The notes under the pieces were generated by a model. That model was not told the DNA's origin and ran no database searches. It worked only from the letters and a program-made list of their open reading frames with translations. From JBELMB01 sp042088665 (lineage in GTDB: Bacteria > Pseudomonadota > Alphaproteobacteria > Rhodobacterales > Rhodobacteraceae): DNA of 64,000 nucleotides. This document shows positions 15,601 through 24,043 of this stretch, piece after piece (the first letter of the stretch is position 1; each line of letters begins with the position of its first letter). The stretch lies in the NCBI GenBank assembly GCA_042088665.1, contig JBELMB010000005.1, positions 7,709 to 71,708 on the forward strand, given 5' to 3'. Position numbers and translations under genes: made by a program.

Positions 15601-17478
15601 GTGTTTCACGTGAAACAATCGTCCTTCGATGTGATTGTGATTGGTGGAGGGCATGCCGGGACTGAAGCCGCGGCAGCTGCCGCACGGATGGGCGCACGAA
15701 CAGCACTTGTGACACTAAAGGTCCAAGATCTAGGTGTCATGTCCTGCAATCCGGCAATTGGCGGACTTGGCAAAGGTCATCTCGTACGAGAAATTGATGC
15801 ATTAGATGGCGTCATGGGGCGTGTCGCAGATTTTGCTGGAATCCAGTTTCGACTGTTGAACCGGCGAAAGGGCCCCGCGGTCCAGGGCCCTAGAACGCAA
15901 GCAGATAGATCCAGGTATGCATTAGGCATGCAAAAGGCGCTGGCCGCACAAGAAAATCTGTGGATCATTGAATCCGAAGTTGTCGACTTTGTTTTATCTG
16001 GTGATCGGGTTACCGGGATCGTCACCGCTCAGGATGAAACCATCAGTGCAAGTTCCGTAATTTTGACAAGCGGTACATTCTTGCGCGGTGTAATTCATAT
16101 CGGCCATCAACAAATACCAGGTGGCCGTATGGGTGATAAGTCTTCGACGCGTCTCGCGCAACGCGTTGATGAGCTTGGGTTGCCGCTTGGAAGGTTAAAA
16201 ACTGGTACGCCACCTCGTCTTGATGGACGGACGATTGACTGGTCCCGACTGGAGTCTCAGCCAGGCGATGATGACCCCGTGATGTTTTCCTTTCTTTCTG
16301 AGACACCGGTTGCACGTCAAATTTCATGTGGGATCACACATACGAACGCGCAAACACATGATATTATTCGTGAAAACCTGGATCAATCGGCGATGTATGG
16401 TGGGCGTATTGATGGCGTTGGCCCAAGATATTGCCCTTCGATAGAAGACAAGGTTGTTCGCTTCTCAGAGAAGGATTCGCATCAGATCTTTCTTGAACCG
16501 GAAGGTTTAGATACGCACTCTGTTTATCCAAACGGCATTTCTACGTCGCTCCCGGCTGACATACAGGAGTCCTACGTTGCTTCGATTGAGGGGCTTGAAG
16601 AAGCAAAAATCCTGCAGTTGGGATATGCCATTGAGTATGACTATGTGGATCCTCGGGCGCTTTACTCGACCCTTGCGCTGCGCGAAGTGGACGGGTTGTT
16701 CCTTGCTGGTCAGATTAATGGAACCACCGGGTATGAAGAAGCCGCTGCGCAAGGTTTTGTTGCTGGTCTAAATGCGGCAGCTGCATCATTAGGCCATGAT
16801 GCGATCCGCTTTCCTCGGAGCGAGAGTTATATCGGTGTTATGATAGACGATTTGACGACCCGCGGTGTGGCTGAACCTTATCGGATGTTCACAAGCCGAG
16901 CGGAGTTTCGTCTCTCCTTGAGGGCGGACAATGCGGATCAACGTTTGACGCCTGTCGGCGAGGCGCTGGGTTGTGTTGCGAAAGAACGGTGGGATGTTTT
17001 CAGGAAGAAGCTTGATGATCTTAAAGCTGGTCAAGAAACTCTGGATTCTTTGACAGTGTCCCAAACTGATTACGATATTCTAGGTTTGACACCGGGTCGT
17101 GATGGTCAGAAACGTACTGCATACAATTTGCTGTCACAGAAAAACGTCTCTTTTCAAAGTCTGCTACAGGTTTTCGACACGCTTTCTAGCGTTCCGCCAA
17201 GCATAGGGGCGCAGCTTGAAAAAGAAGCCATGTATGAAAGCTACATTGCACGCCAGCAAAGAGATATAGACGTCTTGAAGCGTGATGAAGGCGTTATGAT
17301 CCCGTGTGATTTCGATTATTCCGCTGTCAGCAGCTTGTCAAAAGAACTGCAATCGAAGCTGGACCAGTCCAGACCTGAGACGATCGCCCAAGCTTCCAGG
17401 GTGGATGGTATGACGCCGACAGGGTTACTGTTAATTTTGTCCAGATTGAGGCATTTGGGGAAATCTGCAGTCGCATGA
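15601..17478 (+). CDS. mnmG: tRNA uridine 5-carboxymethylaminomethyl modification enzyme MnmG
   Basis: The 625-residue FAD protein has the dinucleotide motif VIGGGHAGTEAA at about 13-24, CNPAIGGLGKGHLVREIDALDG, and the second Cys motif YCPSIEDKVVRF near residue 278. It is the partner of MnmE in wobble uridine modification. The GTG start at 15601 has GAGGAG just upstream. Its first codons (FHVK) are a perfect parS site, so the N-terminal residues are shared with a DNA-segregation signal. The stop overlaps rsmG by 4 nt. GC content is low, as in mnmE. Confidence 0.97.
   Translation: MFHVKQSSFDVIVIGGGHAGTEAAAAAARMGARTALVTLKVQDLGVMSCNPAIGGLGKGHLVREIDALDGVMGRVADFAGIQFRLLNRRKGPAVQGPRTQADRSRYALGMQKALAAQENLWIIESEVVDFVLSGDRVTGIVTAQDETISASSVILTSGTFLRGVIHIGHQQIPGGRMGDKSSTRLAQRVDELGLPLGRLKTGTPPRLDGRTIDWSRLESQPGDDDPVMFSFLSETPVARQISCGITHTNAQTHDIIRENLDQSAMYGGRIDGVGPRYCPSIEDKVVRFSEKDSHQIFLEPEGLDTHSVYPNGISTSLPADIQESYVASIEGLEEAKILQLGYAIEYDYVDPRALYSTLALREVDGLFLAGQINGTTGYEEAAAQGFVAGLNAAAASLGHDAIRFPRSESYIGVMIDDLTTRGVAEPYRMFTSRAEFRLSLRADNADQRLTPVGEALGCVAKERWDVFRKKLDDLKAGQETLDSLTVSQTDYDILGLTPGRDGQKRTAYNLLSQKNVSFQSLLQVFDTLSSVPPSIGAQLEKEAMYESYIARQQRDIDVLKRDEGVMIPCDFDYSAVSSLSKELQSKLDQSRPETIAQASRVDGMTPTGLLLILSRLRHLGKSAVA
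15602..15617. other. parS: parS centromere site (perfect), over the mnmG start
   Basis: TGTTTCACGTGAAACA is an exact 16/16 match to the canonical bacterial parS palindrome bound by ParB. It begins one base after the first base of the mnmG start codon and codes for FHVK plus the first base pair of Q. Confidence 0.93.
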
Positions 17479-18092
17479 ATGTCGGAAAGCAATCTAGTAC
17501 AGTTGTTTCACGTGAAACATCGGAGCTTCTAGAGACCCATCTGCGTCTTCTGAGAAAATGGTCACCAAAGATCAACCTTGTCTCAGCAAGCAGTTTAGAG
17601 CATGCCGAAACGCGGCACACAAAAGATTCTGTACAGATCCTCAATCATATCCCCGCCGATACAAAGACTTACGTTGACCTGGGCACTGGTGGCGGCTTCC
17701 CCGGACTGGTGATCGCAATTCTCATGAAAGAGCGTATGCCTCACGTAAGAACCCACCTCGTTGAATCTGACACGAGAAAAGCAACGTTTCTCAGGACGGT
17801 CATCCGTGAAACAGGACTACAGACTGTTGTACACACAGAGCGCATTGAAACACTTCAAAGTCTCAATGCGGATGCCGTTTCTGCGCGGGCGTTGGCGCCT
17901 CTCCCGCCTCTCCTTGGCCTTGCGTACAGGCATTTGGCGAAAGACGGTCATTGCCTGTTTCTAAAAGGACAGTCTTGGCAAAAAGAGTTGCAAGACGCCT
18001 CCAGCGAATGGCAATTTTCGCATACAGCGCATACAAGTGAGTCTGACGCAAACGCCGTTCTCCTAGACATACGAGACCTTTCCCATGCCTGA
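17475..18092 (+). CDS. rsmG: 16S rRNA (guanine527-N7)-methyltransferase RsmG
   Basis: The 205-residue product has the SAM motif VDLGTGGGFPGLVIAIL near residue 71 and the N-terminal pattern LLRKWSPKINLVS typical of RsmG (GidB). It methylates G527 of 16S rRNA. It overlaps mnmG by 4 nt (ATGA) and parA by 8 nt, so it sits in one coupled unit. Residues VSRET near the N-terminus are encoded by a perfect parS site. Confidence 0.95.
   Translation: MNVGKQSSTVVSRETSELLETHLRLLRKWSPKINLVSASSLEHAETRHTKDSVQILNHIPADTKTYVDLGTGGGFPGLVIAILMKERMPHVRTHLVESDTRKATFLRTVIRETGLQTVVHTERIETLQSLNADAVSARALAPLPPLLGLAYRHLAKDGHCLFLKGQSWQKELQDASSEWQFSHTAHTSESDANAVLLDIRDLSHA
17504..17519. other. parS: parS centromere site (perfect), inside rsmG
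   Basis: TGTTTCACGTGAAACA matches the canonical parS palindrome at 16/16 positions. It lies 1.9 kb from the copy at the mnmG start and 0.6 kb before parA, and encodes VSRET in RsmG. Confidence 0.93.
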
Positions 18093-18894
18093 TGCTATGC
18101 CCATTTCCAGACCCCGAATAATTGCTGTGGCCAACCAGAAAGGCGGGGTTGGAAAGACCACAACTGCGATCAATCTTGGTGCGGCTTTGGGTGAGCGGGG
18201 TCAAAAGGTGCTTGTCGTGGATCTCGATCCGCAGGGAAACGCATCGACGGGTCTTGGGATCGAACCCCAGGACCGGGAACATACAACATACGATCTGCTG
18301 CTCGACGAAGCAGAACTCGACGAAGTTATCCTCGAAACAGCGACTCCCAATCTGTTTCTCATTCCGTCGACCGTGGATCTCAGTTCTGCGGATATCGAAT
18401 TGATCTCAAACGAAAAACGCAGCTTTCTGCTGCACGATGCGTTGCGCCAGAACCAAATGCAAAGCCGTGGGTTTGACGTGATCCTGATCGATTGCCCACC
18501 TTCGTTAAACTTACTCACAGTCAACGCAATGGTCGCGTCGCATTCTGTGCTTGTTCCGTTGCAGAGTGAGTTTTTTGCACTCGAAGGCCTATCTCAACTG
18601 ATGCTCACAATCCGTGAGGTCCGTCAGTCGGCCAACCCCAACCTGCGTATCGAAGGCATCGTCTTGACGATGTACGACGCGCGCAACAACCTGTCTCAAC
18701 ATGTCGAGGCGGATGCCCGGGCAAACCTTGGCGATCTGGTCTTTTCGACAGTGATCCCACGCAATGTCCGTGTCAGCGAGGCACCGTCCTATGCCCTTTC
18801 TGTTTTGAATTACGACAGCGGTTCAAAGGGCGCAGCAGCCTATCGGGCTCTTGCGGAAGAATTGGTAAAGAAAAACGAAAAGCGCGCCGCGTAA
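18085..18894 (+). CDS. parA: Chromosome-partitioning ATPase ParA
   Basis: The 269-residue product has the deviant Walker A motif KGGVGKTTTAIN at about 15-26, Walker A' / switch region VDLDPQGNASTGLG and Walker B VILIDCPPSLNLLT. ParA binds DNA non-specifically with ATP and moves ParB-parS complexes to segregate the origin. The short N-terminus without a helix-turn-helix domain marks it as the chromosomal type. It overlaps rsmG by 8 nt and is followed 21 nt later by parB, close to two perfect parS sites. Confidence 0.96.
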   Translation: MPDAMPISRPRIIAVANQKGGVGKTTTAINLGAALGERGQKVLVVDLDPQGNASTGLGIEPQDREHTTYDLLLDEAELDEVILETATPNLFLIPSTVDLSSADIELISNEKRSFLLHDALRQNQMQSRGFDVILIDCPPSLNLLTVNAMVASHSVLVPLQSEFFALEGLSQLMLTIREVRQSANPNLRIEGIVLTMYDARNNLSQHVEADARANLGDLVFSTVIPRNVRVSEAPSYALSVLNYDSGSKGAAAYRALAEELVKKNEKRAA

Positions 18895-18915
18895 CCAAAA
18901 GACTGGAGGCACAAC

Positions 18916-19818
18916 ATGGCAGACAAAAAAGACTCGCGCCGGGGCTTGGGTCGTGGACTTTCGGCACTGATGGCAGACGTCGGCCCCTTGACGGAGTCCA
19001 AGCCCGAGGAGCGGGACGCCCTGTCGCGCATGGTGCCGATTGAACATTTGCGGCCCAACCCTGATCAGCCACGCCGTACTTTTTCTGAAGCACATCTTGA
19101 GGATTTGACCAATTCGATCAGAACGAAGGGTGTGCTCCAACCGCTGATTGTTCGGCCCGATCCAAAAGAAGAGACACGTTTCGAAATCGTTGCTGGTGAA
19201 CGGCGGTGGCGTGCGGCGCAAGCTGCCCAACTCCACGAAGTCCCCGTTCTCGTTCGCGAATTTTCGGACACAGAAGTGCTCGAAGTTGCGATCATCGAAA
19301 ATATTCAGCGCGCCGATCTGAACCCGATTGAAGAAGCTGCAGGCTATCGCCAGCTGATGTTCAAGTTTGGACATACACAGGAAAAACTTGCCGAAGCCTT
19401 GGGCAAAAGCCGAAGCCATATCGCAAACCTTATGCGTCTTCTGAACTTGCCGGATTCTGTGCAAACGCTTGTGACCGAAGGGACGCTGAGCGCCGGTCAT
19501 GCCCGTGCTCTGATCACCGCTCCAAATCCGGAAGAAGCCGCGCGGATGGTCGTTGAAAAAGGCCTCTCGGTTCGAGACACAGAAAAGCTTGTCAAGACGG
19601 ATCCTGGCTTGCAGCCTCGCAAAAAACCCATCGAAGGTGGATTTGAGGTCGACAAGGACGCGGACACCAAGGCACTTGAAAGCGACCTAGGCGCTGCGCT
19701 GTCAATGAAGGTCAAGATTGACCACAAGCCGGGTCAGGACAAAGGGCGCATTTCGATTTCCTACGACACCTTGGAACAGCTGGACAGCCTCTGTGCCTTG
19801 CTGAGCATGCCTCGCTAG
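18916..19818 (+). CDS. parB: Chromosome-partitioning protein ParB
   Basis: The 300-residue product opens with the chromosomal ParB signature RRGLGRGLSALMAD. It then has the ParB/Srx CTPase domain (LRPNPDQPRRTF, GERRWRAAQ, ENIQRADLNPIEEA), a helix-turn-helix (EKLAEALGKSRSHIANLMRLL) and a C-terminal dimerisation domain. It binds parS, spreads on DNA and is moved by ParA. GGAGG precedes the ATG. Its stop codon overlaps the convergent hemW stop inside a single CTAG. Confidence 0.97.
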   Translation: MADKKDSRRGLGRGLSALMADVGPLTESKPEERDALSRMVPIEHLRPNPDQPRRTFSEAHLEDLTNSIRTKGVLQPLIVRPDPKEETRFEIVAGERRWRAAQAAQLHEVPVLVREFSDTEVLEVAIIENIQRADLNPIEEAAGYRQLMFKFGHTQEKLAEALGKSRSHIANLMRLLNLPDSVQTLVTEGTLSAGHARALITAPNPEEAARMVVEKGLSVRDTEKLVKTDPGLQPRKKPIEGGFEVDKDADTKALESDLGAALSMKVKIDHKPGQDKGRISISYDTLEQLDSLCALLSMPR

Positions 19819-20975
19819 TTGGAATTTATAAGCCGGTCGAGAACGGCATTCAAAACCAACCGGCCTTTGGACGTCACCCACAGGTGTTCTGCATCTGATC
19901 GAACAAAGGCGAGCTCAGCCATGTCCTTCAACGCTGTCTGCCCAACAACGTCATCGCATATATTGTGTAATCTTTGCCAAGAAACACCTTCATTTAGACG
20001 AAGACCCATCATGAGGTATTCGATGGCCTGATCTTGGTCCGAAATGGGCGAAGCATCCTCGTCACCATTCTGTGCTTCCACCGCGTTCAGCCAGGCGCCG
20101 GGCTGCCGATAGGCGACGGTTTCCAACCGCTGCCCTTCTCGAGTGATACGCCCGTGAGCCCCCGGACCAACGCCAACCCAGTCTCCCGACCGCCAGTAGA
20201 CGAGGTTGTGTCGCGCCTCGGCCCCCGGACGCGCGTGGTTCGAGACCTCGTAGGCTGGCATCCCGGCTTCGTCGCAAATGGTTTGAGTCAACTCGAACAT
20301 ATCCGCGCTCAACCCCTCTTCGGGCAGGCCGCGCAATCCACCTTTGTTGGCCCGGTCCCAGAACGCGGTCCCTGGTTCAATCGTCAATTGGTACAGCGAC
20401 AGATGGTCCGCGGCCATATCAAGGGCAGAGCGCAACTCGTCTTCCCAAGCGGCAAGACTCTGGTTCTGTCGCGCGTAAATCAAATCAAAACTCACACGGT
20501 CAAAAACTGACCGCGCCAGTGAAAACGCCGATTTGGCTTCGTCAACATCGTGCAATCGCCCCAGTTGACGCAAGTCGTCCTCTCGCAAGGCCTGTACACC
20601 CAACGAGACGCGGGTCACGCCTGCCCGTGCATATCCCTCAAAACGTGCGGCCTCGACAGAGCGGGGGTTGGCCTCCAGTGTGATCTCGATGTCATTGGCC
20701 CAGACCCAACTGTCACGCGCTGCCTCCAGCACCGTGCTCACTGTCTCGGCCTGCATCAGGGAGGGCGTACCACCGCCAAAAAAGATCGATCCCAACACGC
20801 GGTCCGGGGTCATCGCAGCGTAGCGTCGGACTTCCTTTGCCAGGGCGTCACCCCACCGTCGCTGGTCAATGCCAGAGACCACATGGCTGTTGAAGTCGCA
20901 GTAGGGGCACTTGGCCTCGCAAAAAGGCCAATGCACATAGAGGCCAAAGCCCCCTAGCTGCCAGGGTTCAAGCAA
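19815..20975 (-). CDS. hemW: HemW-type radical SAM protein (heme chaperone)
   Basis: The product (386 residues from TTG 20975) carries the radical-SAM cysteines CEAKCPYC in YVHWPFCEAKCPYCDFNSH near residue 20, then FFGGGTPSL and a HemN C-terminal domain. Members were once called oxygen-independent coproporphyrinogen oxidase; HemW lacks that activity and acts in heme delivery. An in-frame extension to 21113 lies inside rdgB and is unlike the family. The TTG overlaps the rdgB stop region by 8 nt, so the exact start is uncertain. It is the last gene of rph-rdgB-hemW. Confidence 0.9.
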   Translation of the reverse strand: MLEPWQLGGFGLYVHWPFCEAKCPYCDFNSHVVSGIDQRRWGDALAKEVRRYAAMTPDRVLGSIFFGGGTPSLMQAETVSTVLEAARDSWVWANDIEITLEANPRSVEAARFEGYARAGVTRVSLGVQALREDDLRQLGRLHDVDEAKSAFSLARSVFDRVSFDLIYARQNQSLAAWEDELRSALDMAADHLSLYQLTIEPGTAFWDRANKGGLRGLPEEGLSADMFELTQTICDEAGMPAYEVSNHARPGAEARHNLVYWRSGDWVGVGPGAHGRITREGQRLETVAYRQPGAWLNAVEAQNGDEDASPISDQDQAIEYLMMGLRLNEGVSWQRLHNICDDVVGQTALKDMAELAFVRSDAEHLWVTSKGRLVLNAVLDRLINSN

Positions 20976-21579
20976 AACAGCCGTCGACCAGTTTACGGAA
21001 GGCATCCGCGCGGTGGCTGATCTTGTTCTTTTCCCAGCGGTCCATTTCACCAAAGGTGATCTCGTATCCTTCGGGCTGAAAGATCGGGTCGTACCCGTGG
21101 CCCTGATCGCCACGCATGGGCCAGACCACCTGTCCTTCCATCACGCCGGGGAACATGGCATCCTCGCCATCTGGCCAGGCCAGTACAAGCGTGCAGCAGA
21201 ACCGTGCGGTCCAGGGTTTCGGCGCGTCCCGTTCCAGCAGGAGCTTGTGGCTCTTTTCCATTGCCATCACAAAATCGCGGCCGGTCTCTGTTTCCGCCCA
21301 ATCCGCGGTATAGACACCGGGCGCCTTGTCCAGACCGTCGATCTCTATCCCGGAATCATCCGCAAGCGCCGGAAGACCCGTTGCCTGCGCTGCGGCGTGG
21401 GCCTTGATCCGGGCGTTCTCGATAAAGGTCGTGCCGGTTTCCTCGGGCTCTGGCAGGTTCATGCTCGCTGCCCCCACACAGGAGATACCGTAGGGTTCCA
21501 GCAAGTGCCGCATCTCGTCGAGCTTGCCCTGGTTGTGGGTGGCGACCAACAGTTGGTCGCCCTTGAACACCCGCGTCAT
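20968..21579 (-). CDS. rdgB: XTP/dITP diphosphatase (RdgB/HAM1)
   Basis: The 203-residue product shows the family opening LLVATHNQGKLDEMRHLL at about 10-27, the catalytic segment LADDSGIEIDGL near residue 70, and the C-terminal HGYDPIFQPEGY and SHRADAFRKL motifs. It removes deaminated purine triphosphates such as dITP and XTP from the pool. It overlaps rph (ATGA, 21576-21579) and hemW, giving a coupled three-gene unit that is widely seen in Rhodobacteraceae. Confidence 0.95.
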   Translation of the reverse strand: MTRVFKGDQLLVATHNQGKLDEMRHLLEPYGISCVGAASMNLPEPEETGTTFIENARIKAHAAAQATGLPALADDSGIEIDGLDKAPGVYTADWAETETGRDFVMAMEKSHKLLLERDAPKPWTARFCCTLVLAWPDGEDAMFPGVMEGQVVWPMRGDQGHGYDPIFQPEGYEITFGEMDRWEKNKISHRADAFRKLVDGCFA

Positions 21580-22289
21580 GCCAGCGCTGCCCGCTGTGCT
21601 GCAACAAGCTCACCAACACCTTTTTCCGCAAGGTCCATGAGCGAGTCCATCTGCGCACGGGAAAAGATCGTGCCCTCGGCACTCATCTGAACTTCGATCA
21701 GGTGACCATCGCCGCGCAGGATGAAGTTTCCGTCGACACCGGCTTCGCTATCCTCTGGATAGTCGAGATCCAGCACCGCCTGACCTGCGTAAAGACCGCA
21801 GCTTACCGCCGCCACTTCGGAAATCAGCGGATCGGTCACAATGTCACCGGCCTTCATCAGCTTGTTCACTGCCATCCGCAGTGCAACCCAACCGCCGGTG
21901 ATAGAGGCGCAGCGCGTTCCCCCGTCCGCCTGAATCACGTCACAGTCGACAGTGATCTGACGTTCGCCCAGCGCATTGCGATCCACGCCGGCCCGCAGGG
22001 CGCGACCGATCAGGCGCTGGATTTCGACCGTGCGGCCGCCCTGTTTGCCCGCTTGCGCCTCGCGCCGCATCCGGCTGGAGGTCGAGCGCGGCAACATTCC
22101 GTATTCGGCTGTGACCCAGCCTTGTCCCGATCCTTTGACAAATGGCGGCACCCGCTCTTCGAGCGAGGCAGTGCACAGCACATGTGTGTCGCCCATTTTG
22201 ATCATGCACGAGCCTTCCGCGTGCTTGGTCACTCCGGTTTCAATTGAAACCTGTCGCATTTCGCTTAATTCTCGTCCCGACGGTCGCAT
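21576..22289 (-). CDS. rph: Ribonuclease PH
   Basis: From ATG 22289 the product has 237 residues, the normal RNase PH length, beginning MRPSGRELSEMRQVSIETG. Phosphate-binding and core motifs RMRREAQAGKQGGRTVEIQRLIGRALR and VDCDVIQADGGTRCASITG are intact. It trims tRNA 3' ends with phosphate as acceptor. GGAAGGA lies about 6 nt upstream of this ATG; the ATG two codons earlier is too close to that site. It is divergent from hrcA. Confidence 0.95.
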   Translation of the reverse strand: MRPSGRELSEMRQVSIETGVTKHAEGSCMIKMGDTHVLCTASLEERVPPFVKGSGQGWVTAEYGMLPRSTSSRMRREAQAGKQGGRTVEIQRLIGRALRAGVDRNALGERQITVDCDVIQADGGTRCASITGGWVALRMAVNKLMKAGDIVTDPLISEVAAVSCGLYAGQAVLDLDYPEDSEAGVDGNFILRGDGHLIEVQMSAEGTIFSRAQMDSLMDLAEKGVGELVAAQRAALA

Positions 22290-22351
22290 GGTCATTCCTT
22301 CCCGTTTGTGTTGTTCGGATAGACAGGCGACCATGGGGAGTGCAACCCTGT

Positions 22352-22379
22352 TTGACGTATCGAAGCCAACCCCTTTACT
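22352..22379 (+). promoter_or_regulatory. Candidate promoter for hrcA-grpE
   Basis: TTGACG (22352-22357, 5/6) and TTTACT (22374-22379, 4/6) are spaced by 16 bp, 21 nt before the hrcA start. No CIRCE inverted repeat (TTAGCACTC-N9-GAGTGCTAA) is present, so HrcA probably does not control its own gene through a standard operator here. Confidence 0.4.
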
Positions 22380-22399
22380 CCCGCCAAAGGGAACCGCGC

Positions 22400-23467
22400 A
22401 TGACCGAGGCCAACAGCCTGCTGGCTGAAATGAATGATCGCTCTCGCGAAATCTTTCGCAGGGTGGTCGAAGGATACCTCGACAACGGGGAGCCGGTGGG
22501 CTCCCGGTCGCTGACGCGCACCCTGTCGGAAAAGATTTCGGCGGCCACGATTCGCAATGTCATGCAGGATCTGGAATTCCTCGGGCTGCTCGACAGTCCG
22601 CATGTCAGTGCCGGTCGGATCCCGACGCATCTTGGCCTGCGGATGTTTGTCGATGGCTTGCTCGAAGTGCGGGACCTCGACGATACGGATCGGGAAAAGA
22701 TCGACGCGACGGTTGGCGGCAACAGCCCCGATGTGAGCAGTCTGCTCGATGGGGTGGGCTCTGCGCTGTCCGGTGTGACACATGGGGCCTCACTGGTGCT
22801 GACGCCCAAACATGAGGCACCGCTCAAACATATCGACTTTGTGAGCCTTGCGCAGGACCGTGCGCTGGTTGTCATCGTCTTTGCCGATGGGCATGTTGAA
22901 AACCGCGTCTTTACGCCGCCCCCCGGCCTGACGCCCAGCGCGTTGCGCGAGGCCGCCAATTTCATCAACGCCTTTGTCGAGGGACGCACCCTGACGGATC
23001 TGCGCAGGGTCATCCAGACCGAGGTCGAAACTCGCCGCAGAGAAATCGACCGCCTTGCCGCTGATCTGATCGCTTCGGGGATTGCCGTCTGGGATGAGGC
23101 AGGTGATTCCTCTGGGCGGTTGATTGTTCGGGGCAGGGCAAACCTTCTGGATGAGGCCGCAGAACAAGAGCTGGACCGCATCCGTTCGCTGTTTGACGAT
23201 CTGGAACGCAAGAATGACATCGCCGAATTTCTGGATCTCACCGAAGAAGGCGAAGGGGTGCGCATTTTTATTGGTTCAGAGAACAAACTTTTCTCACTTT
23301 CGGGTTCCTCTCTGGTGGTGTCTCCTTATATGAACGCAGACCGTAAGATCATCGGTGCGGTAGGTGTTATTGGGCCCACGCGCCTCAACTATGGGCGCAT
23401 CGTGCCGATCGTGGATTATACAGCGCAGCTGGTCGGCAAGCTGATCGCCGACCGCAGCCAGGGGTGA
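22400..23467 (+). CDS. hrcA: Heat-inducible transcription repressor HrcA
   Basis: The 355-residue product from ATG 22400 has the N-terminal winged-helix (REIFRRVVEGYLDNGEPVGSRSL...SAATIRNVMQDLEFLGLL) and HrcA signature SAGRIPTHLGLRMFVDGLL, and ends with the GPTRLNYGRIVPIVDYTAQLV segment. HrcA represses chaperone operons by binding CIRCE, assisted by GroEL. AAAGGGA precedes the ATG. An in-frame extension to 22244 would overlap rph and is excluded. grpE follows after 3 nt. Confidence 0.95.
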   Translation: MTEANSLLAEMNDRSREIFRRVVEGYLDNGEPVGSRSLTRTLSEKISAATIRNVMQDLEFLGLLDSPHVSAGRIPTHLGLRMFVDGLLEVRDLDDTDREKIDATVGGNSPDVSSLLDGVGSALSGVTHGASLVLTPKHEAPLKHIDFVSLAQDRALVVIVFADGHVENRVFTPPPGLTPSALREAANFINAFVEGRTLTDLRRVIQTEVETRRREIDRLAADLIASGIAVWDEAGDSSGRLIVRGRANLLDEAAEQELDRIRSLFDDLERKNDIAEFLDLTEEGEGVRIFIGSENKLFSLSGSSLVVSPYMNADRKIIGAVGVIGPTRLNYGRIVPIVDYTAQLVGKLIADRSQG

Positions 23468-23470
23468 AGA

Positions 23471-24034
23471 ATGGCAGATCCAAAAGACAACGATTTCCTG
23501 GACGACATCGCCAACGCAGAGGCAGAAGAACTGGCCGATGCGATGGAAGAAATCGATGAGGCGGACATGGAAGTGGATTCGTTGCGCGCAGAACGCGACG
23601 AATTCAAGGACAAGTACATGCGTGCCCTTGCGGAGGCCGACAATGCCCGCAAGCGCGCCGCAAAAGACCGGCAAGAGGCACAGGCCTATGGTGGCACCCG
23701 GATCGCGCGCGATCTCTTGCCCGTCTATGACAATCTGAACCGCGCTTTGTTGGCGGCAAAGGAAGATGGCAGCAACGCCTCTGTCGCCTTGGTCGAAGGG
23801 GTAGAACTGACCCTCAAGGAGCTGCTGAACGTCTTTGACCGTCACGGCGTCACGCGTGTGACCCCGGAGGTCGGCGACCGCTTTGATCCGCAGATGCACG
23901 AAGCCATGTTCGAAGCACCTTTGCCCGGCACAGTGGCTGGTGAAATCATCCAGGTCTCGACCGAGGGATTTTTCCTGCACGAACGTCTGTTGCGGCCGGC
24001 GCAGGTTGGTGTCAGCTCCACACCTGCGCGCTAA
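23471..24034 (+). CDS. grpE: Nucleotide exchange factor GrpE
   Basis: The 187-residue product has the acidic N-terminal coiled coil (LADAMEEIDEADMEVDSLRAERDEFKDKYMRALAEADNARKRAAKD) and the C-terminal beta domain ending TEGFFLHERLLRPAQVGVS. GrpE drives ADP release from DnaK. It forms an operon with hrcA; dnaK and dnaJ are not adjacent in this window. It converges on mutS with 9 nt between stops. Confidence 0.95.
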   Translation: MADPKDNDFLDDIANAEAEELADAMEEIDEADMEVDSLRAERDEFKDKYMRALAEADNARKRAAKDRQEAQAYGGTRIARDLLPVYDNLNRALLAAKEDGSNASVALVEGVELTLKELLNVFDRHGVTRVTPEVGDRFDPQMHEAMFEAPLPGTVAGEIIQVSTEGFFLHERLLRPAQVGVSSTPAR

Positions 24035-24043
24035 GGTCAGCGC

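Noticed and set aside
22290..22399. CIRCE operator upstream of hrcA
   Set aside because: I looked for TTAGCACTC-N9-GAGTGCTAA and found neither arm.
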